NCBI GenBank assembly: GCA_016284115.1
Contig: JAEEOD010000134.1
Location: forward strand, 1 to 5,674
Direction of reading: 5' to 3'
Length of the DNA: 5,674 bases
DNA from: Bacteroidaceae bacterium
GTDB lineage: Bacteria > Bacteroidota > Bacteroidia > Bacteroidales > Bacteroidaceae
The notes beneath the pieces were generated by a model, which ran no database searches, was not told the origin of the DNA, and was given only the letters and a program-made list of their open reading frames with translations. Positions 1-5,045 of the stretch are shown here, one piece after another (the stretch's first letter is position 1; every line of letters begins with the position of its first letter). The translations under genes were made by a program, and so were the position numbers.

Positions 1-8
1 TTATACCA

Positions 9-16
9 TAAATTTG
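9..16 (+). promoter_or_regulatory. Putative Bacteroidetes-type -7 box
   Basis: TAAATTTG matches the TAnnTTTG consensus of the Bacteroidetes primary sigma factor and lies about 60 bases before the first start codon. The matching -33 element would fall outside the window, so only half of the promoter can be judged. A start of transcription near base 23 is inferred. Confidence 0.5.
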
Positions 17-20
17 TCCC

Positions 21-37
21 CGTTTTTAATAAAAACG
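21..37 (+). other. Small hairpin in the leader of the first gene
   Basis: CGTTTTT (21-27) is the exact reverse complement of AAAAACG (31-37), with a 3-base AAT loop. It would sit at the very 5' end of the transcript predicted from the upstream -7 box. It might protect the 5' end or be chance in an AT-rich leader. It is not followed by a T run, so it is not a terminator. Confidence 0.3.
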
Positions 38-76
38 CAACCCCGACAATACTATTAACACTTAAAATATAAAAAA

Positions 77-262
77 ATGGAAAAGAAAATCTACACAACC
101 CCCACCCTCAGCGTGGAAGAGTATGAAATGATCGTGATTACTGGTGCAAGTCAAATTACCAATAGTACAATTATGGGTAATTCTGGTTTAAGTTATGGTG
201 GTGCCGGTGATGGTAGCGATCAACGTGCTAAAAATCGTGGTGGCATCTGGGATGAAGAATAA
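77..262 (+). CDS. Small 61-residue Bacteroidales peptide, function unknown
   Basis: This 61-residue protein starts MEKKIYTTPTL and ends in a charged tail, RAKNRGGIWDEE (residues 50-61). The middle (about 22-48) is rich in Ser, Thr, Asn and Gly and has no hydrophobic helix, signal peptide or Cys. Short proteins with this plan, a lysine-rich start with 'Y..PT..V', a Gly/Ser centre and an Arg/Lys stretch before a Trp-acidic end, are common uncharacterised genes in Prevotella and relatives; that is from memory, not a search. The start is supported by an A-rich leader directly before the ATG and by the promoter-like box about 60 bases upstream. The secreted-protein gene starts 65 bases downstream on the same strand and no terminator separates them, so an operon is likely. 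It resembles the size of a peptide precursor, but no processing or modification gene is visible, so no function is assigned. Confidence 0.72.
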   Translation: MEKKIYTTPTLSVEEYEMIVITGASQITNSTIMGNSGLSYGGAGDGSDQRAKNRGGIWDEE

Positions 263-327
263 TCTCCATCCATTGTCATTCTACTATTAATAGCTTCATA
301 TAAATTTATTACAGAAATAATATATTT

Positions 328-1500
328 ATGAAAACAAAATTTATCTCTTTAGCAGCAACCCTTCTTCTTGCTGCAAGTGCAAATTCGGCTTTCGCTTATG
401 CAGGTTGGGTATTCAACAGTCAAGTCAATATTAATGGCACGTGGTATAGAGCTAGCGAATTTAATGGCATGAATCTTGGCGAAATCACATCTCTCTCTTT
501 AGGTGGTATTTCCCAAGCAAAAGATCAAAATTCAGCTGACTATGGTAACGATGCTACAATGACGATGTACTACAAAATTGATGGAGGTAATCAACACGAA
601 ATCACCTTGTACATTACCAAGTGGCATTTAGGAGACGGAGGAAAAGATATGGAATATGAGTCCAATGAAAATGTTGTTGTTCCTATTTCTAATCTATCAG
701 CAGGTACACATTCATTGGAAGTATATTACAGATGTGACGATGCATGGGATAGTAATAATGGGAATAATTATAAAGCCTATTTTACCAAAGTTAATTCTGC
801 CATCTCTATCGCCGACAATAGTACTGGAACTGAGGTAAATACTACACTCAATAATAATTTGGATAATTATGTAGATTTAACTCTTTCTGGCCGCACACTC
901 TATGGTGGCGAATGGAACACCATCTGTCTGCCATTTAATACACCAGTATCTAGCACAATTTTCACCGAAGTGAAAACCTTGAAGAGCAGTTCGTTCGATG
1001 CAGGTACATTGACATTGAACTTCAGCGAAAATAGCGAATCTAACATTGAAGCTGGCAAACCTTACATTGTTAAGGTGAATAGTACTATCGAAAGTCCTAC
1101 CTTTACTAACGTCCAAATTATGACAGCTTCGCCAAAGGATCAATCTCTCGTTGCAGGAGGTGATGATGTCGCTATCTTCCAAGGTTGCTTCGATCCCACA
1201 GAAATCACTGGATCAAATAATCTCTACCTCGGTGCAGCAAACACCCTGTATTATCCAAGTACAAGCGCAACAATCAAAGCTTTCCGCGCCTACTTCAAGC
1301 TGAATCTCCCCGAATCACAGGCTAGCCAGGTCAAGTCCTTCGTCCTCAACTTCGGAGATGAGACAACGAGCATTACGCAGATCAACAACGCTGCAAGCGC
1401 AACCGACACCTACTTCACCCTCGACGGCCGTCGTCTCAACGACAAGCCCGCAACCCCAGGCCTCTACATCATCAACGGCAAGAAGGTTGTGATCAAGTAA
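328..1500 (+). CDS. Secreted or cell-surface beta-rich protein with Bacteroidales C-terminal tail
   Basis: The 390-residue product has a clear Sec signal peptide: basic MKTK, a hydrophobic core at about 5-18 and an A-F-A signal peptidase I site, giving cleavage after residue 23. No lipobox Cys is present, so it is not a lipoprotein. Residues 26-165 are polar, aromatic and probably beta-sandwich. Residues 192-204 (YGGEWNTICLPFN) match a 'WNTICLPF' motif recurring in Bacteroidales surface proteins. Near the end come AFRAYF, then LNFGDETTSI, and the tail LDGRRL...GLYIINGKKVVIK (365-390). This tail resembles a shortened type IX secretion-type C-terminal domain; whether it is a working sorting signal is unknown. 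No catalytic motif is recognised, so it could be an adhesin or glycan-binding protein. Codon use changes along the gene: 5 of codons 132-151 end in G or C, against 24 of the last 29. It lies 65 bases after the small peptide gene and ends at its own terminator. Confidence 0.85.
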   Translation: MKTKFISLAATLLLAASANSAFAYAGWVFNSQVNINGTWYRASEFNGMNLGEITSLSLGGISQAKDQNSADYGNDATMTMYYKIDGGNQHEITLYITKWHLGDGGKDMEYESNENVVVPISNLSAGTHSLEVYYRCDDAWDSNNGNNYKAYFTKVNSAISIADNSTGTEVNTTLNNNLDNYVDLTLSGRTLYGGEWNTICLPFNTPVSSTIFTEVKTLKSSSFDAGTLTLNFSENSESNIEAGKPYIVKVNSTIESPTFTNVQIMTASPKDQSLVAGGDDVAIFQGCFDPTEITGSNNLYLGAANTLYYPSTSATIKAFRAYFKLNLPESQASQVKSFVLNFGDETTSITQINNAASATDTYFTLDGRRLNDKPATPGLYIINGKKVVIK

Positions 1501-1538
1501 GCACTCTCAACGCTAAACACTCAACTCTACACTATACA

Positions 1539-1568
1539 ATCCCGGCACCCATCAGTGTCGGGATTTTT
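1539..1568 (+). terminator. Intrinsic terminator of the secreted-protein gene
   Basis: ATCCCGGCAC (1539-1548) pairs with GTGTCGGGAT (1555-1564), ten pairs including one G-U, around a 6-base loop, and five T follow from 1564 to 1568. It lies 39 bases after the stop codon. The arms are almost identical to those of the terminator at 3681-3710. Confidence 0.88.
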
Positions 1569-1592
1569 CATACATTATATAATAAAAAAAAA

Positions 1593-1722
1593 CTTCGAAA
1601 GGTGTAGGGCTTCGCCCCTATTGCTTAGCATTAGTGCCAGCCACCTGTGATAGCGAGCTATCCCATTCGTCTTGCCCTAATACTAAGCGCACGGCCTTAC
1701 TGCCGTGACACACCTTTCGAAG
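1593..1722. repeat. Cloverleaf-like palindromic element I
   Basis: A perfect 13-bp closing stem (1593-1605 with 1710-1722, CTTCGAAAGGTGT and its complement) encloses three arms. The left arm is a GC-rich hairpin at about 1605-1620 (TAGGG with CCCTA). The middle arm is a 12-position stem with one mismatch (1623-1634 with 1677-1688) capped by GATAG-CGAG-CTATC (1649-1662). The right arm is CACGGC with GCCGTG (1690-1695, 1702-1707). There is no credible ORF. It begins about 25 bases after a terminator, so it is probably not part of the upstream mRNA. It could be a REP/BIME-like or MITE-like element, or a structured RNA gene; no promoter was recognised in front of it. Element II at 1914-2043 repeats the layout with different sequence. 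Confidence 0.75.
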
Positions 1723-1723
1723 A

Positions 1724-1886
1724 TAAAAAGAGCTCTTATCTTAGGAGCTAGAAAAAAGCTGGCGCATAAAAACCATCCGGACACGGACCCTCTCATTCCC
1801 CCTCCTTAGGGGGAAGACACCATCCGGACCCCGTTTCTCGTCCAAATCTCGACCCACATAATTTTTTCTGGCGAAGCCTTTTTTCT
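1724..1886. other. Gene-free spacer with short direct repeats and hairpins
   Basis: No gene is seen between the two cloverleaf elements. The stretch holds two copies of ACCATCCGGAC (1772-1782 and 1819-1829), which flank a hairpin TTCCCCC-loop-GGGGGAA (1796-1802 with 1809-1815). The ends carry AGAAAAAAG near 1750 and its complement CTTTTTTCT near 1878-1886, which might be weak inverted ends of a small relic element. No transposase remnant or coding pattern is present, and the meaning is unclear. Confidence 0.4.
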
Positions 1887-1911
1887 GCCTCTAAGATTTA
1901 GAGGCTTTTTT
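1887..1911 (+). terminator. Terminator-like hairpin before element II
   Basis: GCCTCTAA (1887-1894) pairs perfectly with TTAGAGGC (1898-1905) around a 3-base loop, and six T follow (1906-1911). It has the form of a plus-strand intrinsic terminator, but no gene on that strand ends nearby. It could end a small untranslated transcript from the spacer upstream, or simply be part of the repeat-rich region. It ends two bases before the closing stem of element II begins. Confidence 0.5.
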
Positions 1912-1913
1912 AT

Positions 1914-2043
1914 CTTTTGAAGAGGATGGCCTATTCATCGAATAGGCGCTGATAGGCGGTGACATGCAGATGGGAATGCTCGCATTCACAGATGTATGCC
2001 ACCACCTAGCAGCTCGGGGCTTCAGCCCCATCCTCTTCAAAAG
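1914..2043. repeat. Cloverleaf-like palindromic element II
   Basis: A perfect 14-bp closing stem (1914-1927 with 2030-2043, CTTTTGAAGAGGAT and its complement) encloses three arms in the same order as in element I. The left hairpin is GCCTATTC-ATC-GAATAGGC (1929-1947, 8 bp). The middle arm is a long imperfect stem, 1948-1968 with 1993-2013, with three mismatches, capped by GAATG-CTCG-CATTC (1974-1987). The right hairpin is GGGGC-TTCA-GCCCC (2016-2029) and touches the closing stem. A run of nine T follows at 2045-2053, so transcription through it could end there. Its length, 130 bp, equals that of element I although most of the sequence differs. An open frame that crosses it from 1964 has no coding character and is rejected as a gene. 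Confidence 0.78.
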
Positions 2044-2096
2044 CTTTTTTTTTCTTAATTATATTACAACAGAAGCATTCATGTCATTTCAGCATC

Positions 2097-2133
2097 AGGT
2101 GCTCCGCACCTACACCTTTCAAAAGTTTTTTTT
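2097..2133. repeat. Partial cloverleaf element (right end only)
   Basis: AGGTGC-TCC-GCACCT (2097-2111) is followed directly by ACACCTTTCAAAAG (2112-2125) and eight T (2126-2133). This matches the right end of elements I and II: hairpin, closing-stem strand, then T run in element II. The closing strand is nearly that of element I (ACACCTTTCGAAG) but ends like element II (CAAAAG). No partner strand is found just upstream, so the left half appears to be missing or never existed. Confidence 0.6.
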
Positions 2134-2154
2134 CATCATCTTTTTTCATCATCC

Positions 2155-2200
2155 ATTTCCCCATCAGATTTCCTCCAAGATTTCTGCTCGAAGAGCATAA
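2155..2200. repeat. Orphan half-unit of the 132-bp array repeat, inverted relative to right halves
   Basis: AGATTTCCTCCAAGATTTC (about 2166-2184) followed by hairpin TGCTC-GAA-GAGCA (2185-2197) and TAA is the reverse complement of the right half of the array units at 3802-4931. On the minus strand it shows three GAAAT blocks spaced 12 and 13 bases, as in the array. It lies more than 1.5 kb from the array, on the other side of the ATPase gene, so the half-unit can exist alone. Confidence 0.75.
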
Positions 2201-2309
2201 CTGTCGAATCCGCAAAGTCCATTTGCCAAATACCCCACTCCCCACTCAAAAAAACAACAATAAACCATCGTTTTTCACCTCATTATTTCCAATTATTCAC
2301 TAAGAAGTA

Positions 2310-2317
2310 TATCTTTG
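2310..2317 (+). promoter_or_regulatory. Putative -7 box of the ATPase gene
   Basis: TATCTTTG is a full match to the Bacteroidetes TAnnTTTG consensus and lies 44 bases before the ATPase start codon. A good TTTG-like -33 element is not visible at the usual 19-21 base spacing; only TTTC at about 2285-2288 fits. The leader holds a weak TTAATG/CATTAA hairpin (2325-2343) and a three-codon reading frame at 2348-2359 that stops just before the ATG. Confidence 0.65.
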
Positions 2318-2361
2318 CAGCAAGTTAATGTAACCGCCATTAAATTAATGAACGTTTAATT

Positions 2362-3675
2362 ATGAAATTCTACGACAGACAAACCGAGCTTGAAATCTTG
2401 AATCGCAACTGGACAAACACCACCGAACGCAGCATGCTGACCGTTCTAACAGGTCGCCGACGTGTAGGGAAAACCGCACTATTGACAAGAGGCGTTGGTC
2501 AGGAACAACCCTTTTTATACCTGTATGTCTCGAAGGACAACGAGCGCATTCTCACACGCAAGTTTCAAGCCGAAGCAGAGAAAATCCTGGGGCTGCACAT
2601 CTTCGGACAAGCAGAGACCGTCGCACAACTCTTCGAAGAGATAATGCGGTTCGGAGAAAGCAATCACTTCACCTTGGTGATGGACGAGTTTCAGAACTTC
2701 ATCAGAGTGAATCCCGCCATTCCAAGTCACATCCAAGATATCTGGGATAGGTACCATAATCGCTCTCACGTCAACCTCGTTGCCTGCGGTAGCATCTTCA
2801 ACATGATGCATCGAATATTTGACAACGACGACGAACCGCTCTATGGGAGGCAGGATTGCCGAATTAATCTATTACCTTTCCGAATCAGCGTGCTAAAGGA
2901 AATTATCCGAGACCATAACCCTTCCTATACAGCCGAAGACTTGCTTTGTCTGTACACACTGACAGGAGGTGTTGCCAAGTATGTGTCATGGCTCATGGAC
3001 GCAGGAGCAACAACTAAAGAAAAGATGCTTCAGTGGGTGACACAGGCAGGCTCCCCGTATTTGAACGAAGGAACCGAACTGATCATGTCGGAATTCGGCA
3101 AGGACTATGCCAATTATTTGAGCATCCTGCAGATGATTGCTGGAGGCATGACCTCGCAAAGCGAAATAGACAGCGTCATAGGCAAGAATACCGGGTCATA
3201 CCTTAATAACTTGGAGGAAGACTACAATTACATACATCGCAGATTGCCCCTCTTCAGCAAGCCTGGCAGTCGAAACCAGCGATGGGAGATCGAAGACTGC
3301 TTTCTTCGTTTCTGGTTCCGGTTCATCGTGAGCCACCAGTCACTAGTAGAGATGGAACGCAATGACCTCCTCCTCGAGATAATCCAGCAAGGCTACACAC
3401 AATACAGCGGCATAGTGCTTGAGCAGTATTTCCGTCAGAAATGGATGGAAGAACAGCGTGTCACCCAAGTTGGCAACTATTGGGACCGCAAAGGTGAGAA
3501 CGAGATTGACCTAATCGCCATAAACGACATAGACAAAACTGCCGTCTTTGCAGAAGTCAAACGTCAATCCCGGAAACTGAACATGCAGGAGTTGGAGAGA
3601 AAGGTGCAATCCGTTCGGCCCTATTTAGCCAACTACTCCCTCCAACTCATTGGCCTGTCGATGGATGACATGTAA
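2362..3675 (+). CDS. P-loop ATPase of the archaeal-ATPase/DUF234 type with PD-(D/E)XK-like C-terminus
   Basis: The 437-residue protein opens with FYDRQTEL, the usual start of this STAND-related ATPase family. Walker A is TGRRRVGKT (30-38, Lys37) and Walker B is TLVMDEF (104-110, Asp108-Glu109). ACGSIF (141-146) fits a sensor-1 strand, and LYGRQDCRINLLPF (160-173) and TGGVAKYV (201-208) are family landmarks. About 245-300 looks like a winged helix. DCFLRFWFRFI (312-322) is typical of the DUF234 region. The end carries a PD-(D/E)XK-like pattern: Glu354 in a helix, Asp383 in ENEIDLIAI, and Glu398-x-Lys400 in FAEVK. ATP binding is well supported and nuclease activity is possible. The biological role is not established for the family; defence or mobile-element roles have been considered. 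There is no signal peptide or membrane segment, so it should be cytoplasmic. It is a single-gene unit with its own promoter and terminator, and appears intact. Confidence 0.92.
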   Translation: MKFYDRQTELEILNRNWTNTTERSMLTVLTGRRRVGKTALLTRGVGQEQPFLYLYVSKDNERILTRKFQAEAEKILGLHIFGQAETVAQLFEEIMRFGESNHFTLVMDEFQNFIRVNPAIPSHIQDIWDRYHNRSHVNLVACGSIFNMMHRIFDNDDEPLYGRQDCRINLLPFRISVLKEIIRDHNPSYTAEDLLCLYTLTGGVAKYVSWLMDAGATTKEKMLQWVTQAGSPYLNEGTELIMSEFGKDYANYLSILQMIAGGMTSQSEIDSVIGKNTGSYLNNLEEDYNYIHRRLPLFSKPGSRNQRWEIEDCFLRFWFRFIVSHQSLVEMERNDLLLEIIQQGYTQYSGIVLEQYFRQKWMEEQRVTQVGNYWDRKGENEIDLIAINDIDKTAVFAEVKRQSRKLNMQELERKVQSVRPYLANYSLQLIGLSMDDM

Positions 3676-3680
3676 CTCAA

Positions 3681-3710
3681 TAATCCCGGCACACCGTGTC
3701 GGGATTATTC
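3681..3710 (+). terminator. Intrinsic terminator of the ATPase gene
   Basis: TAATCCCGGCAC (3681-3692) pairs with GTGTCGGGATTA (3696-3707), twelve pairs with one G-U, around a 3-base loop. It starts 5 bases after the stop codon and is followed by TTC and then a T-rich stretch. The ten inner positions of each arm are the same as in the terminator at 1539-1568, although the genes are unrelated. Confidence 0.85.
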
Positions 3711-3721
3711 ATTTGTTTTTA

Positions 3722-4977
3722 TTGCTAACGCAAGAAATCTATGTGGAAATCTAATGTGGAAATATTGTTTTGTCCCTACTATCCTTGACAGAACCAACAC
3801 CATTTCCTCCTAAGATTTCCTCACAGATTTCTTGCCGTAGGCAATAACCTATTCTTATGCTCTCCGAGCAGAAATCTTGGAGGAAATCTAATGCGGAAAT
3901 ATCGTTTTGTCCCTACATATCATTGACCCAACAATTTCCTCCTAAGATTTCCTCACAGATTTCTTGCCGTAGGTAATAACCTATTCTTATGCTCTTCGAG
4001 CAGAAATCTTGGAGGAAATCTAATGCGGAAATATCGTTTTGTCCATACATATCCTCGACCCAACAATTTCCTCCTAAGATTTCCTCACAGATTTCTTGCC
4101 GTAGGCAATAACCTATATTCTTATGCTCTCCGAGCAGAAATCTTGGAGGAAATCTAATGTGGAAATATTGTTTTGTCCATACATATCCTCGACCCAACAA
4201 TTTCCTCCTAAGATTTCCTCACAGATTTCTAGCGAAGCTATACAGTTGAAAAGGTTCAATCTTGAGTTTTAGGACTTGTCTTGAGTGGGACCTTTTCGAT
4301 AGTGCCATCAGAATATAACCTGTAAGCCTCAGAATAGACCTGTGATTCAGCGAAATTGATCAATAGCCCATAAGAACATTTAGTGAGACGCATATAATTC
4401 TGAAGCTGTCTTCTATGATCATTAGAGGCAAACTTGCATGCTTTGAGTTCAACTATGATATCATCTACCACTAAATCCAACCTATAGCTATCTTTCAACT
4501 TTTCGTCCTTCCAATACATAGGCAAATACTTCTGACGCTCCACTTTGTGACCAGCCTTTTCAAGGAGATGCTTCATACCAGCTTCATAAGCAGATTCAAT
4601 GAAGCCAGGACCCCATTCGTTATATACAGTAATTGCGACACCCACAATATCACGAAGTGGCTTTACTTGTTTGTCATATTCAAATAATACATCCATAATT
4701 ATATAAATTATTGTTTAACTTATGCTCTCCGAGCAGAAATCTTTGTGGAAATCATTTGTGGAAATTTTTGCTTGTCCCGATAAATACTCGACCCAACTCA
4801 TTTCCTCCTAAGATTTCCTCTAAGATTTCTTGCCGTAGGCAATAACCTATTCTTATGCTCTCCGAGCAGAAATCTTGGTGGAAATCAAATGTGGAAATAT
4901 TGTCTGTCCCTACATTCGCTCGCCCCAAACCATTTCCTCCTATGATTTCCTCTAAGATTTCTTGCCGTAGGCAATAA
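3722..4977. repeat. Tandem array of 132-134 bp inverted-half repeat units
   Basis: The array runs: a right half only (3722-3801), full units at 3802-3933, 3934-4065 and 4066-4199 (the last has two extra bases), a unit split by a gene (left 4200-4240, right 4719-4799), a full unit at 4800-4931, and a left half (4932-4977). A full unit reads: left head with three AGATTTCC-like blocks, hairpin TGCC-GTA-GGCA, spacer of 14-16 bases, hairpin TGCTC-TCC-GAGCA, the right head (an inverted version of the left one), then a linker of about 30 bases containing TTTTGTCC and GACCCAACA. Copies are near identical in the first part; the last copies differ more (for example CTCTAAG in place of CTCACAG). It fills the whole gap between the ATPase terminator and the OmpA terminator. 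Long minus-strand frames run through it because 132 is divisible by three; they are not considered genes. Confidence 0.93.
4256..4696 (-). CDS. GxxExxY family protein (PD-(D/E)XK-like)
   Basis: The 146-residue protein carries the family signature G-F-I-E-S-A-Y (residues 31-37). It is followed by RLDLVVDDIIVELKA (72-86), where Asp74 and Glu83-x-Lys85 form the PD-(D/E)XK-like core, then QLQNYMRLT (97-105) and LLINF (111-115). All family landmarks are present and the length is only slightly above the usual 120-130 residues, so it looks intact. The family is widespread in Bacteroidetes and its function is unknown; a nuclease fold is the accepted guess (PDDEXK_3, TIGR04256). It is predicted to be cytoplasmic. 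It is the only gene inside the repeat array and sits between the left hairpin (4230-4240) and right hairpin (4723-4735) of one unit, replacing the 14-16 base spacer. Its leader (4697-4718) is AT-rich with no clear TAnnTTTG box, and the right half of the split unit lies just upstream. OmpA transcripts should stop before reaching it. Confidence 0.9.
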   Translation of the reverse strand: MDVLFEYDKQVKPLRDIVGVAITVYNEWGPGFIESAYEAGMKHLLEKAGHKVERQKYLPMYWKDEKLKDSYRLDLVVDDIIVELKACKFASNDHRRQLQNYMRLTKCSYGLLINFAESQVYSEAYRLYSDGTIEKVPLKTSPKTQD

Positions 4978-4984
4978 AACAAAA

Positions 4985-5008
4985 AACGCCGCAGGGAGCT
5001 GCGGCGTT
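4985..5008 (-). terminator. Intrinsic terminator of the OmpA-family gene
   Basis: On the minus strand AACGCCGCA pairs perfectly with TGCGGCGTT (5000-5008 with 4985-4993) around a 6-base loop, followed by a T run formed by the A stretch at 4981-4986 and the adjacent AAAAC. It lies 37 bases after the stop codon of the OmpA-family gene. The last repeat half ends only seven bases beyond it. Confidence 0.88.
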
Positions 5009-5045
5009 AGTAAGTTGAGTGATAAATTCGCGTTAAGAGTAGAAA

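Noticed and set aside
877..1182. 101-residue frame opposite the secreted-protein gene, and a 98-residue one opposite the ATPase (2515-2811)
   Set aside because: Both lie wholly inside well-supported genes on the other strand and show no recognisable features.
1593..2043. tRNA genes, suggested by the cloverleaf shape
   Set aside because: Arm lengths, the missing T-loop GTTCRANNC and the 13-14 bp closing stems do not fit a tRNA.
1964..2200. 78-residue plus-strand frame
   Set aside because: It crosses element II, two long T runs (read as Phe/Leu/Ile-rich sequence), the partial element and the orphan half-unit. No promoter or coding bias supports it.
3913..4200. 95-residue minus-strand reading frame with internal protein repeats
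   Set aside because: It is the translated 132-bp repeat, open because the unit length is a multiple of three. The two-base insertion in the 4066 unit and the hairpin covariation show selection on structure, not on protein.
3722..4977. CRISPR array
   Set aside because: The repeats are 132 bp with no unique spacers; linkers between units are conserved, and no cas genes are present.
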